From the NCBI RefSeq assembly GCF_002925905.1, contig NZ_PRDB01000021.1, positions 1 to 64,000 of the forward strand: a DNA stretch of 64,000 nucleotides, written 5' to 3'. This document shows, one piece after another, positions 17,403 to 25,994 of this stretch; within the stretch, counting starts at the first letter, position 1; the number at the start of each line of letters is the position of its first letter. Source of the stretch: Klebsiella michiganensis (GTDB lineage: Bacteria > Pseudomonadota > Gammaproteobacteria > Enterobacterales > Enterobacteriaceae). The translations under genes and the position numbers were made by a program. Below the pieces are notes generated by a model, which searched no databases, was not told where the DNA came from, and was given only the letters and a program-made list of their open reading frames with translations.

Positions 17403-17717
17403 TTATTTGCTGGCGCTTTTCGGCCTGGCGATCTGACTGAGGCCGCCGGCATTCACCACCTGCGTGTAGCCCATTTCGCTCAGCATCTGCTGAGCCTGGC
17501 CAGATTGCCGGCCAACGTTGCAATAGACGTGAATGGTATCGTTTTTATCCGGTACTTCAGCCGCAATCCGCGTTTTTAAATCCGCCAGCGGGATATTCAC
17601 CGCCCCGTCGACGTGTTCTTTTTGATACTGCTGCGGAACGCGGACGTCAATCCAGTGCTCCGCCGCGAAGACGGGTAAGGCCATGGCCAGCGCTAAACCC
17701 AGAAGCAGTTTTCGCAT
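17403..17717 (-). CDS. pspE: Thiosulfate sulfurtransferase PspE
   Basis: A 104-residue periplasmic single-domain rhodanese, the same length as in E. coli. The signal peptide is residues 1-18, ending PVFA before AEHW. The active-site loop CNVGRQSG has the catalytic Cys at 66. It transfers sulfur from thiosulfate to acceptors such as cyanide in vitro. The start was placed at 17717, where AGGA lies 7 bases upstream. It is the last gene of the psp operon. Confidence 0.93.
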   Translation of the reverse strand: MRKLLLGLALAMALPVFAAEHWIDVRVPQQYQKEHVDGAVNIPLADLKTRIAAEVPDKNDTIHVYCNVGRQSGQAQQMLSEMGYTQVVNAGGLSQIARPKSASK

Positions 17718-17750
17718 TTTATCATCCTGATAGAGTGAGTTTTTAGGCAC

Positions 17751-17981
17751 TCATAACATACGCCATCCGCGACGTTTAGAAAACCGCTGCGCCGCCCGGC
17801 TGAGCATCGGTTCCAGAACAAGCATCAGCAGCATTTTCAGCGGCCGACGCGCGACGGATTTTACCGCCCAGCCTGCGACGCCCGCCGGGCCGTAGCGCAG
17901 CGCGGTGAGCAGCACCAGCTTGCCTGCGATTTTCAGACCCGGTTTGACTTTTTGCCTGGCCTGCTGCCATTTCATGTTCAT
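17751..17981 (-). CDS. pspD: Phage shock protein D
   Basis: A 76-residue basic protein with one central hydrophobic region ([17 protein letters not shown]) and a second near [13 protein letters not shown], probably attached to the inner membrane. It closely follows E. coli PspD (73 residues) through the [20 protein letters not shown] core. GAGG 6 bases before the ATG at 17981 sets the start; a TTG four codons upstream was rejected. Its exact job in the envelope stress response is not clear in any species. Confidence 0.9.
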   Translation of the reverse strand: MNMKWQQARQKVKPGLKIAGKLVLLTALRYGPAGVAGWAVKSVARRPLKMLLMLVLEPMLSRAAQRFSKRRGWRML

Positions 17982-18000
17982 TATTAACCTCAACTTTCAG

Positions 18001-18360
18001 TTATAGCTGGCGAAAACGACTGCGTAGCGAAAAGGTGTCGGAAGTGACGTAGCGTTCCATTTCACGCAGACGACGCTCCCCTGTTGCCAGCTCCTTATCC
18101 GCGGCGGCCAATAGCTCTCCGCTGCTCGGCGTTTTTTCACCATACAGCTCGCTTTCCGGCATAGGATCCAGCGCAAACGAGAGAATGATGTAGGCCACCA
18201 CCACAAACAGGAACAGGCCAAAAATCATTGCCAGTACGGTAATCAGGCGCACCAGCTTAACCGGCACGTCCAGATACTGCGCGATGCCGGCGCAAACCCC
18301 TTTCACCATGCCCTGCTGCGGAATGCGCCACAGTTTTTTACTCAGATCCAGTCCGCTCAT
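18001..18360 (-). CDS. pspC: Phage shock protein C
   Basis: A 119-residue inner-membrane protein, the same length as E. coli PspC. The N-terminal PspC domain (LWRIPQQGMVKGVCAGIAQYLDVP) precedes a strong membrane helix (about 39-62), and a charged C-terminal tail is predicted to be helical. PspC with PspB senses envelope damage and draws PspA away from PspF. Its start codon shares one base with the pspB stop (ATAATGA type), so the two are coupled. Confidence 0.95.
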   Translation of the reverse strand: MSGLDLSKKLWRIPQQGMVKGVCAGIAQYLDVPVKLVRLITVLAMIFGLFLFVVVAYIILSFALDPMPESELYGEKTPSSGELLAAADKELATGERRLREMERYVTSDTFSLRSRFRQL

Positions 18361-18584
18361 TATTTCTCTCTCCAGTTCGGATGCTCAGCGTCAAGAATCG
18401 CCTCCAGCGCCTGAATACGCTCGCGCATACGCTTCGCGTCATCGGTCAGCTGCAGCAGGCGCTGCTGTTCGTTCTGCGATAGGCTGCCGCTGGCGGTGCG
18501 GTTGTTGTAATGCAGCCAGAGCCAGACCGGCAAAACAAACAGCACAAACAACGTCAAAGGGATGGCGAGAAAAAGCATGCTCAT
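18360..18584 (-). CDS. pspB: Phage shock protein B
   Basis: A 74-residue protein with one N-terminal membrane helix (about 4-26) and a cytoplasmic helical tail with leucine-zipper-like spacing (QRLLQLTDDAKRMRERIQALEAIL). It works with PspC as the stress sensor that binds PspA. Length and sequence match E. coli PspB. It lies 50 bases after pspA. Confidence 0.95.
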   Translation of the reverse strand: MSMLFLAIPLTLFVLFVLPVWLWLHYNNRTASGSLSQNEQQRLLQLTDDAKRMRERIQALEAILDAEHPNWREK

Positions 18585-18634
18585 GTGAACTCCTTGCTGA
18601 TGGCGGCGGCACGTCTTGGTGCCGCCCGAAGATA

Positions 18635-19303
18635 TTACTGGTTATTTTGATTCATTTTGGCTTTCAACGCCGCCAGCTGCTCGCTGATTTCATCGTCCGC
18701 TTTCAGATCGGCGAACTGCTGATCCAGCGATTTATCTTTACCGAAGCGGTGGCTTTCGGCTTCGGCTTCCATATGATCGATGCGGCGTTCAAACGATTCA
18801 AAACGCGCCATCGCCTCGTCAATCTTACCGCTGTCCAGCTGACGGCGAACGTCGCGGGAGGAGCTTGCAGCCTGATGACGCAGCATCAGCGCCTGCTGAC
18901 GGGCGCGGGTTTCGCTGAGTTTGTTTTCCAGCTCGCCAATCTCTTTTTTCATCCGCGCCAGCGTTTCATCAACCAGCTGCGCTTCGTTTTCCAGGCTGCC
19001 GATAAGGTCGGTCAGCTTCTGCTTTTCGATCAGCGCCGCACGGGCCAGATCCTCTTTCTCTTTACGCAGCGCCAGTTCGGCTTTTTCCTGCCATTCCGCC
19101 TGCTGGGCAACGGCCTGTTCAATACGACGGCTCAGCTGTTTCTTTTCAGCCAACGCCCGCGCCGAGGTCGAACGGACTTCAACCAGCGTGTCTTCCATCT
19201 CCTGGATCATCAGCCGAACCAGCTTCTGCGGATCTTCCGCTTTCTCCAGCAGAGAGTTAATGTTGGCGTTCACGATGTCGGCAAAACGAGAAAAAATACC
19301 CAT
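18635..19303 (-). CDS. pspA: Phage shock protein A
   Basis: A 222-residue peripheral membrane protein of the PspA/ESCRT-III family, exactly the E. coli length. The N-terminal amphipathic helix ([19 protein letters not shown]) binds stressed membrane, followed by a long coiled coil (about 25-190). In unstressed cells it binds PspF and blocks transcription; under proton-leak stress it forms scaffolds on the membrane. The start at 19303 follows homology; an 11-residue upstream extension was rejected. Transcription comes from the sigma-54 promoter about 55 bases upstream. Confidence 0.96.
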   Translation of the reverse strand: MGIFSRFADIVNANINSLLEKAEDPQKLVRLMIQEMEDTLVEVRSTSARALAEKKQLSRRIEQAVAQQAEWQEKAELALRKEKEDLARAALIEKQKLTDLIGSLENEAQLVDETLARMKKEIGELENKLSETRARQQALMLRHQAASSSRDVRRQLDSGKIDEAMARFESFERRIDHMEAEAESHRFGKDKSLDQQFADLKADDEISEQLAALKAKMNQNNQ

Positions 19304-19355
19304 AATTTCAATCCTCATAGTTCTGGTGTCAGGCACCGGCCTGTGCCATGACTAA

Positions 19356-19372
19356 TACAAATGCCGTGCCAA
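19356..19372 (-). promoter_or_regulatory. Sigma-54 promoter of the psp operon
   Basis: On the minus strand TTGGCACGGCATTTGTA fits the sigma-54 consensus, with GG of TGGCAC at -24 and TTGTA at -12. AT-rich sequence follows upstream (about 19375-19395), where IHF would bind. The PspF activator sites are expected between there and the divergent pspF start; I did not define their exact limits. Confidence 0.85.
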
Positions 19373-19470
19373 GTTTTTATCTTATTGATTTTAATGGAAG
19401 TGGTTGTTATCTGGCCAGCGTATTGCTAAAGTGACCTGGTGAATCACACTACTAAATGGCGAAATTCATC

Positions 19471-20445
19471 ATGGCGGATTACAAGGACAACCTGCTCGGC
19501 GAGGCCAATAGCTTTCTTGAGGTGCTGGAGCAGGTCTCAAGACTGGCGCCGCTCGATAAACCGGTGCTGGTTATTGGCGAGCGCGGAACCGGCAAGGAGC
19601 TGATTGCCAGCCGTCTGCACTTCCTCTCTTCCCGCTGGCAGGGGCCGTTTATCTCCCTGAACTGCGCGGCGCTCAATGAAAATCTGCTCGATTCGGAGCT
19701 GTTCGGGCATGAGGCCGGCGCCTTTACGGGGGCCAGTAAACGTCACCCGGGGCGCTTCGAGCGCGCCGACGGCGGTACCCTGTTTCTCGATGAGCTGGCC
19801 ACCGCGCCGATGCTGGTACAGGAAAAACTGCTGCGCGTGATTGAGTATGGCGAACTGGAGCGCGTCGGCGGCAGCCAACCGCTGCAGGTTAACGTCCGCC
19901 TGGTGTGCGCGACCAACGCCGACCTGCCACAAATGGTGGAAGACGGACTTTTTCGCGCCGACCTTCTCGACCGTCTGGCCTTTGATGTGGTGCAGCTGCC
20001 GCCGCTGCGCGAGCGCCAGAGCGACATCATGCTGCTCGCCACCCAGTTTGCTATCCAGATGTGCCGCGAGCTCGGACTGCCGCTGTTTCCCGGCTTTAGC
20101 GAACGCGCCGCCATGACGCTGCAGAACTACCGCTGGCCGGGGAATATCCGTGAATTAAAAAACGTGGTTGAACGCTCGGTCTACCGCCACGGCAGCAGCG
20201 AGCGCGAGCTGGATAATATTATTATTAACCCCTTCCGCCAGCAGCACGCGGCGACGCCCGTCGAAGTGGAGAAGACGCCTGGCCCCACGCTGCCGCTCGA
20301 TTTACGCGCTTTCCAGCAGGAGCAAGAAAAAAGCCTGCTCGAGAGAAGCCTCGAACAGGCGAAGTACAATCAAAAGCAGGCGGCCGAACTGCTGGGGCTA
20401 ACCTACCACCAGCTGCGGGCGCTGCTGAAAAAACATCAGCTTTGA
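19471..20445 (+). CDS. pspF: Psp operon transcriptional activator PspF
   Basis: A 324-residue sigma-54 enhancer-binding protein without a receiver domain, as in E. coli PspF (325). Walker A GERGTGKE is at 36-43, and the sigma-54 contact loop GAFTGA at 83-88. Walker B is GGTLFLDELA and the C-terminal Fis-type helix-turn-helix is KYNQKQAAELLGLTYHQLRALL. It drives the divergent psp operon and is held inactive by PspA. The start at MADYK was chosen by homology over an ATG five codons upstream. Its last 10 bases overlap the convergent MFS gene. Confidence 0.96.
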   Translation: MADYKDNLLGEANSFLEVLEQVSRLAPLDKPVLVIGERGTGKELIASRLHFLSSRWQGPFISLNCAALNENLLDSELFGHEAGAFTGASKRHPGRFERADGGTLFLDELATAPMLVQEKLLRVIEYGELERVGGSQPLQVNVRLVCATNADLPQMVEDGLFRADLLDRLAFDVVQLPPLRERQSDIMLLATQFAIQMCRELGLPLFPGFSERAAMTLQNYRWPGNIRELKNVVERSVYRHGSSERELDNIIINPFRQQHAATPVEVEKTPGPTLPLDLRAFQQEQEKSLLERSLEQAKYNQKQAAELLGLTYHQLRALLKKHQL

Positions 20446-21827
20446 CCTGTACGCGGAAGCAGCAGCGCGCTCACCGCCATTGAACCCAGGCAGAGCGCGG
20501 CGTTAAACCACAGCGCATACTGCGCCGCGCTGGCCATGCCGAGCGGTAAAAACAGCGCAAAAAGTGACGCTGTCACCGCAATGCCCATCGCTCCGCCGAG
20601 CGAACTGCCCATCTTATAGATCCCCGAGGCCACGCCTACCTTATTCTCAGGAGCGTTAACCACCGCGGTGTCCGTTGACGGGGTGGCGTAGCAGCCCAGG
20701 CCGAAGCCAAACAGCACGTTGCTGAAAAAGACCGTGACGATATAGGTCGATTTATCGAGGAAGGTGCAGGAGATAAGAAGAATACCGACCGCGGTAAAGA
20801 CCGGGCCGCTCATCATCGGCAAACGCGCGCCGTAGCGTTGCAGCAGCTTCTCGCCCACCCGAATCATCGCCAGCACGGTAACCAGATAGCCGAGCGTCAT
20901 CATTCCGCTCTCCAGCGGGCTCAGATGATGCCCCTGCTGGAGCCAGATGCTGGCAATCATCATCGTACCGATGGCGCCGTTGAGCATAAAGTTCGACAAC
21001 ACCGCGGCGCTGTAGGCCCGGTTGCGAAACAGCGCGAAATCAATCAGCGCCGCGTCGCCCTTACGCTGGCCGCTGCGGATAAAAAACAGCCCCGATGCCA
21101 GCGCGCCGGCCAGCATCGCCAGCGAGGTTGCGCTGGTCCAGCCCCAGCCGTGGCCTTTGCTGATAAACAGATTTAGCAGCACCAGCGCAAGGATCAGGCT
21201 GAGCAGGCCGCTGATGTCCAGCTTATGCTGCTGCGCGCTGGCGCTGCGGCTTTCCGGCGTACCGCGCAGCAAAAACAGCGCCGCCAGCGCTACCGCGATG
21301 GAGAAAACAAAGATCCAGCGCCAGCCCAGACCGGTGGCGATCGCCCCGCCGACAAACGAACACAGACCGCTGCCGCCCCACGAGCCGATGACCCAGAAGC
21401 TGACCGCCCGCTGGCGCGCTTTGCCTTCATACCAGGTTTTAATTAACGCCAGCGTCGCCGGCATGATGCAGGCGGCCGACAGCCCCTGTAAAACGCGCCC
21501 GGCCAGGAACAGCGCGGGTCCCTGAGAGAGCACCAGCATTGCGCTACCGACAATGCTGAGGATCAGGCCCAGGGTAGTCATGCGCATGCGGCCGAATTTA
21601 TCCGCCAGCCCGCCGCTGGCGACCACGAAGCAGCCGCTGAATAACGCGCTCAGGCTCACCGCCAGGGTCAGGGTTTCCAGCGAAATATCGAGGCTGCTCT
21701 TCATCGCCGGAACCACGTTAATCACCGACTGGGCAAACAGCCAGAAGGTCAGAACGCTCAATACAATACCCGCCAGCAGACGATCGGTGCCGACGAACTG
21801 CGCTTCGCTTAGCGATACAGAACTCAT
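20436..21827 (-). CDS. MFS transporter, DHA2-like
   Basis: A 463-residue membrane protein with about 13-14 hydrophobic segments and the motif GGLADKFGRMR in loop 2-3. The pattern fits the DHA2 drug:proton antiporter branch, although several members move metabolites. Upstream is an M20 amidohydrolase gene 25 bases away on the same strand, so the two form an operon. A hydrolase paired with an exporter or importer suggests handling of an N-acyl or amide compound. The specificity cannot be deduced. It replaces the puu and ycj genes that lie between psp and sap in E. coli K-12. Confidence 0.82.
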   Translation of the reverse strand: MSSVSLSEAQFVGTDRLLAGIVLSVLTFWLFAQSVINVVPAMKSSLDISLETLTLAVSLSALFSGCFVVASGGLADKFGRMRMTTLGLILSIVGSAMLVLSQGPALFLAGRVLQGLSAACIMPATLALIKTWYEGKARQRAVSFWVIGSWGGSGLCSFVGGAIATGLGWRWIFVFSIAVALAALFLLRGTPESRSASAQQHKLDISGLLSLILALVLLNLFISKGHGWGWTSATSLAMLAGALASGLFFIRSGQRKGDAALIDFALFRNRAYSAAVLSNFMLNGAIGTMMIASIWLQQGHHLSPLESGMMTLGYLVTVLAMIRVGEKLLQRYGARLPMMSGPVFTAVGILLISCTFLDKSTYIVTVFFSNVLFGFGLGCYATPSTDTAVVNAPENKVGVASGIYKMGSSLGGAMGIAVTASLFALFLPLGMASAAQYALWFNAALCLGSMAVSALLLPRTGQS

Positions 21828-21852
21828 AGCAGGGTCCTCTTCGTTGCGGACA

Positions 21853-23022
21853 TTAACGCAAATAGTGTTCCGTCAGGGCGCACCACAGCGCGGCGCCTTT
21901 CAGCAACAGCGCATCGTTGAAGTCGTATCCCGGGTTATGCACCATGCAGCGATCCGCTTCGTCCCCGGCCCCGATAGTGAAATAGCAGCCGTTCGGATTG
22001 CGCTCGAGCATAAAAGCAAAATCTTCGCTGCCCATAAACGGCTTCACCTCGCCGACCTGCGCCGCGCCAAACAGCGCGGTCGCCACCGTGCGGACCATCT
22101 CATTGGCAGCCGGATCGTTCCTTAAAACCGGGCTGCCGTTAACGTGGGTTAAGGCGGCGCTGGCGTTAAAGCTCTCGGCCTGAGCAACGGCGATATCGTG
22201 AATGCGCTGCAGGACGGTCTCGCGAACCTGTTCGTTTAAGGTGCGCACCGTGAGCTTCATTAGCACCTTGTCGTTGATAATGTTCGGGGCGTGCCCGGCC
22301 TGAATACTGCCCACGGTCACGACCGCTGGTTCAAACGGCGTGATGTTTCGGGAAACAATGGATTGCAGCGCCAGGGTGATATGACAGGCAACCAGCGTGG
22401 CGTCGACGGTATGCTCCGGTACCGCGCCGTGTCCGCCCACCCCTTTGACTTCAATATGGAGAGTATCCGAGGAGGCCATCATCGCCCCATCGCGCAGGCC
22501 GATTCTGCCTAACGGCTGCCCCGGCATATTATGCAGGCCAAAAATGGCATCGCAGGGGAACTGGTCAAACAGGCCGTCTTCCAGCATGACCCGACCGCCG
22601 TAGAGCAATTCCTCGGCAGGCTGAAAAATAAGCTGCAGGGTGCCGTTAAACTGCCGGGTGCGCGCCAGATATTCCGCGGCGTACAATAGCGTGGTGGTAT
22701 GGCCGTCGTGGCCGCAGCCGTGAAAACGACCGTCGACCCGGCTGGCCCACCCTTTGCCGCTCATCTCCTGCATCGGCAGCGCGTCCATATCCGCCCGTAG
22801 CCCCAACCGTTTTTTACCCTCGCCGACGCGTAAAGTACCGACCACGCCGGTGCCCGCCAGACCGCGGTGAACCTGATATCCCCATTCGCCGAGCAGGCGG
22901 GCAACCTCTTCGCTGGTTTTATGCTCTTCAAAACCAATTTCCGGCTGCTGATGGAAACGGCGGCGAAGCGCGACAAACTGCGCCTCGTTAACCTGTAATG
23001 CCTCAATAATCGGGTGTGTCAT
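21853..23022 (-). CDS. M20-family amidohydrolase
   Basis: A 389-residue metallo-amidohydrolase of the M20D (hippurate hydrolase, N-acyl-amino-acid amidohydrolase, AbgB-like) group. The metal-binding segment HGCGHDGHTT starts at residue 101, with Cys103, His105 and the catalytic Glu137-Glu138 in QPAEELLYGG. The lid/dimerisation domain includes VKGVGGHGAVPEHTVDA, and the last metal ligand is His in MVHNPGYDFND. It probably removes an acyl group from an amino acid or similar amide in the cytoplasm. AGGA lies 9 bases before the ATG at 23022. It is divergent from the AraC-type regulator, which likely controls it. Confidence 0.88.
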   Translation of the reverse strand: MTHPIIEALQVNEAQFVALRRRFHQQPEIGFEEHKTSEEVARLLGEWGYQVHRGLAGTGVVGTLRVGEGKKRLGLRADMDALPMQEMSGKGWASRVDGRFHGCGHDGHTTTLLYAAEYLARTRQFNGTLQLIFQPAEELLYGGRVMLEDGLFDQFPCDAIFGLHNMPGQPLGRIGLRDGAMMASSDTLHIEVKGVGGHGAVPEHTVDATLVACHITLALQSIVSRNITPFEPAVVTVGSIQAGHAPNIINDKVLMKLTVRTLNEQVRETVLQRIHDIAVAQAESFNASAALTHVNGSPVLRNDPAANEMVRTVATALFGAAQVGEVKPFMGSEDFAFMLERNPNGCYFTIGAGDEADRCMVHNPGYDFNDALLLKGAALWCALTEHYLR

Positions 23023-23149
23023 TTTTATTATTCCTGTGTTGTGTTTGCACGACACTTTCGAGTTTATGCATCCCTGTTGGCTTTAAAATGCGCTTTTTTG
23101 TTTTATAGTGACGGATTATTAATGAGTGTTTTTCATACAAAACGGTTAT

Positions 23150-23177
23150 GACAAAAAATGAGGTGCTGTTTTTTGTC
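23150..23177. promoter_or_regulatory. Perfect inverted repeat before the AraC-type gene
   Basis: GACAAAAAA, 10-base spacer, TTTTTTGTC: two perfect 9-base arms ending 4 bases before the AGGAGG of the regulator gene and inside the divergent promoter region shared with the amidohydrolase operon. It could be an operator for autoregulation or a leader hairpin that affects translation. Confidence 0.5.
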
Positions 23178-23191
23178 TTCAGGAGGCGACG

Positions 23192-25498
23192 GTGGAGCAT
23201 CATTCAGGCGACTTTCAGGTTGTGGTTCGCGATATCCGGCAGCTGAGCCAGCAGGAAAACGATGCTCTGACGCTGCTATGGCTGCTTGAGGGCAGCGTCG
23301 AACTCCGCGATGGCGAGACGGGTCGGTACCTGCAGGCCGATGAACTGGCGATAGTGAATCGTCATCGCCGCTGGAGCCTGCACAGCAAGACGGCGAACGT
23401 CGTGATGGCGCTGTCGCTGAACGCCGGATGGCTGACCCGCCTCGACGGCGATTTTTTTGCCTCCGCCTACCAGAGCAGCAGCGAAACGCGCGATGCCGAA
23501 GACACCCTGCGCTACCTGATGCGCCAGCTGCTGGTCCTCGGTCTGGTCAATCCGCAGGCCCACTACCGGCTGGAGGCCAACCGCTGGCTTAGCGAAATTG
23601 CTCTCCTGCTGGCGTCACGCTTCAGCCGTCCCCTCACCGCCCAGGCGCCTCGCGGAGCCGAACGCTGGAGCCAGCGAATTAACAGAGTGGTGGCGCGAAT
23701 CGACGCCAACTATCAACGGCGCCTGTCGCTGCAGGAGATAGCCGCCGCGGAGTTTGTTTCTGAGGCTTGGCTCTCGCGTCTGTTCCGCAAAGAGGTGGGC
23801 GTCAGCTTTATGCAGTACATCACCGGGCTGCGCCTGCGCAAAGCCGCGGAGCAGCTGACGACGACGCGTCAATCGATACAGCAGATCGCTCAGCAGCAGG
23901 GCTTTGCCAGCAGCCGGGTGATGAGCGACCTGTTTAAACGCGAGCACGGCCTGACGCCGCGCCAGTTCCGCCAGCAGCACCCGCAGACGGCGGTCGAATC
24001 TCTCCGCCCGCACCTACAGCAGACCGAGCGATGGCAGCCGGTGTCAATCGATCGGCTGTACGCCCGGCTCAACGCGCCGCAAACCTACGGTCTGGATAGC
24101 CCGCCGCTGCGGCTCAGCCCCCAACAAACCCGCCATCTCGATGTTCGCGAACTCCCGGCGCGCGGCGCGCCGCTGCGTCACACCCGAATGGTGATTACCG
24201 TTCGCGAACTGGACGATCTGCTGCGCGAGGATGTCCGCCGCGAACTGGAACAGCTGCACGACGCGCTGCCGATATTCGCCATCGATATTCACGATCCGTT
24301 TCTCAGCAGCCGCCTGTTCGGCACCGGCTGGGACGATCCGCAAATGGCCGGGTATGCCTGCTGGTATAACCTGCAGCGCATTTTTAGCTGGCTGGCGACC
24401 CAGGGCTTGGCGGTGATACTGCATACCGGGCTCACCACCCGCGGCGACCTGCTGCAACGTTTCCTCTCTCTGTCCGCTAACCATTTTCCGCCGGCAACCC
24501 TCGCCAGCTGGCACTTCGTCTGGCACTGGTCCCCTCAGGCCAGCGACGAGGCCCGCCAGCACGCCTGGCGGCAACAAAAGACGATCCTGCAGAGGCTATC
24601 GCCGCAGTCGGCGCTGGGGATCTGGCACCGTTTCCCTCAACAGGTGGAGGACGATCCCCTTCTGCGTTCACCGCTGCTGGTCGAGGCGGATTTTCTGGCC
24701 TGCCAGGCCGATGCTAATGAACTGCTGGATCTCGCGCAGGTGGATAGCCAGAAACTGGCCGCCAGCGAAAACTATCCGGTACACAAATTGCGCAAACTTC
24801 ATAGCGCGCTGCGCCAGCGGCAGCTCCTGCTGCCGCTTTGGCTGCTCTCGTGGAATACCCTCACCGGCGATACCCGCGATACCAACGGCCGTTTCTTTCG
24901 CGGCGCGCTGCTGATGGATAATCTGCTGGGACTGGCGGATCAGGTTTGGCTCGCGGGGTTCTGGCTGAATTCAGGGCTGCAGGGGGAAGCCCGCGCCAAC
25001 GGCAAGCTGGATACTTCCAGCCTGGCGCTGCACTATCTCCACGGTCTGCCGCGACCGGTCTACTGGGTGCTATGGCTGTGGCGCAGGCTGCGGGGCGAGG
25101 TGGTGATCAACGACAAGAACTTGCTGCTGCTGCGCCATAACGGCCATTATCAGCTACTGCTGCGCAACACGGTAGTTTTCAATCCCTGGCTTTCCAGCGA
25201 GGAGGCGTTTATCCAGCGCTTTAGTCAGCCCTGGAGCGTGCGCCTGCTCGGCCTTGAAGGACGCTGGCGAATCAAACATCATCTGTTCGATCGGCACCAT
25301 GGCGCGCTCTTCCCGCTGTTTGAGGCCTTTCGCAGCCAAAGCGGCCCGGACGATGAGGACTATCGCTGGTTGATGCACAGAGCGCGTCCGGCGCTGCGCG
25401 TCAGTGAAGAGATGCCGGATAGCGACCGCTGGCAGCTTGTCGATTCGCTGGAGAGCAATGCGCTGGCGCTTTATGAATTCACGCCGCTCGGCGATTGA
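23192..25498 (+). CDS. AraC-type regulator with large C-terminal TIM-barrel-like extension
   Basis: A 768-residue protein, about 2.5 times the usual AraC length. It starts at GTG with AGGAGG 5 bases upstream. Residues 1-130 look like a cupin-type sensor domain (LLEGSVELRDGETGRYLQADELAIV). Residues about 168-266 are the double helix-turn-helix (LSLQEIAAAEFVSEAWLSRLF and IQQIAQQQGFASSRVMSDLF). The remaining 500 residues resemble the glycoside-hydrolase-39-like region fused to some AraC proteins. I do not see the catalytic Asn-Glu-Pro motif of active GH39 enzymes, so a ligand-binding barrel is more likely than an enzyme. It is divergent from the amidohydrolase-MFS operon and is probably its regulator. 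The fold of the extension is inference. Confidence 0.8.
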   Translation: MEHHSGDFQVVVRDIRQLSQQENDALTLLWLLEGSVELRDGETGRYLQADELAIVNRHRRWSLHSKTANVVMALSLNAGWLTRLDGDFFASAYQSSSETRDAEDTLRYLMRQLLVLGLVNPQAHYRLEANRWLSEIALLLASRFSRPLTAQAPRGAERWSQRINRVVARIDANYQRRLSLQEIAAAEFVSEAWLSRLFRKEVGVSFMQYITGLRLRKAAEQLTTTRQSIQQIAQQQGFASSRVMSDLFKREHGLTPRQFRQQHPQTAVESLRPHLQQTERWQPVSIDRLYARLNAPQTYGLDSPPLRLSPQQTRHLDVRELPARGAPLRHTRMVITVRELDDLLREDVRRELEQLHDALPIFAIDIHDPFLSSRLFGTGWDDPQMAGYACWYNLQRIFSWLATQGLAVILHTGLTTRGDLLQRFLSLSANHFPPATLASWHFVWHWSPQASDEARQHAWRQQKTILQRLSPQSALGIWHRFPQQVEDDPLLRSPLLVEADFLACQADANELLDLAQVDSQKLAASENYPVHKLRKLHSALRQRQLLLPLWLLSWNTLTGDTRDTNGRFFRGALLMDNLLGLADQVWLAGFWLNSGLQGEARANGKLDTSSLALHYLHGLPRPVYWVLWLWRRLRGEVVINDKNLLLLRHNGHYQLLLRNTVVFNPWLSSEEAFIQRFSQPWSVRLLGLEGRWRIKHHLFDRHHGALFPLFEAFRSQSGPDDEDYRWLMHRARPALRVSEEMPDSDRWQLVDSLESNALALYEFTPLGD

Positions 25499-25668
25499 AA
25501 AGTGACAGCGTCACTACCCTGCTTCTTTCTGCAAGCGGCCTGTGCCGTGAAAAATAGCTTTTGCTTGCGCGGAAGCCCGTTCGCATGGGGTTAAAAAATT
25601 GTAACTAGCAAGATATCCTCATGTGAACTATCATCAGCGCATCATGACTCAATGGACTGAAAATAAAG

Positions 25669-25953
25669 ATGATTCCGGTTAATCCTTCAACGCTCGGCCG
25701 CTATGCGGCGCACGTCAGCCTGGTCCATACCATGAAAAGCCACCGCGCGCCGGCGCTCTCGGTCATGATGATCTTTTCGGACCTGCTTATCCGCTCAACC
25801 GAAGATGCATATCGTCAACAGGGCTGGACAATTACGCCGCAAAACAGCGGCCTGGTACTGCGTACTTATGTTGCCCACCATCACGATGGCGAAAAGCTGG
25901 AAATTAATCCCAAAGATTACATCGCCCGCTATAACCGACTCCTTCCCCTGTAG
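25669..25953 (+). CDS. Hypothetical 94-residue protein
   Basis: I do not recognise this protein. It is soluble, has no signal peptide or membrane segment, and is rich in His in the C-terminal half (YVAHHHDGEKLEI). Codon choice looks like that of neighbouring genes (CTG, GCG, CGC), which supports a real gene over the opposite-strand ORF. The binding site before the ATG is weak (AAATAAAG). It stands alone between the AraC-type gene and sapA, where E. coli has ymjA; it does not resemble YmjA. A strong hairpin follows 11 bases after its stop. Confidence 0.55.
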   Translation: MIPVNPSTLGRYAAHVSLVHTMKSHRAPALSVMMIFSDLLIRSTEDAYRQQGWTITPQNSGLVLRTYVAHHHDGEKLEINPKDYIARYNRLLPL

Positions 25954-25964
25954 CGCCTCGACCG

Positions 25965-25994
25965 CCAGCCAGCCGTACAGCCACGGCTGGCTGG
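25965..25994 (+). terminator. Perfect 12-bp hairpin after the 94-residue gene
   Basis: CCAGCCAGCCGT, 6-base loop, ACGGCTGGCTGG: a perfect 12-base-pair stem 11 bases after the stop codon. A T-run does not follow, so it may terminate weakly or protect the mRNA end. Confidence 0.5.

Noticed and set aside
24044-24577. Minus-strand ORF of 177 codons
   Set aside because: Antisense to the AraC fusion gene; composition follows the coding strand.
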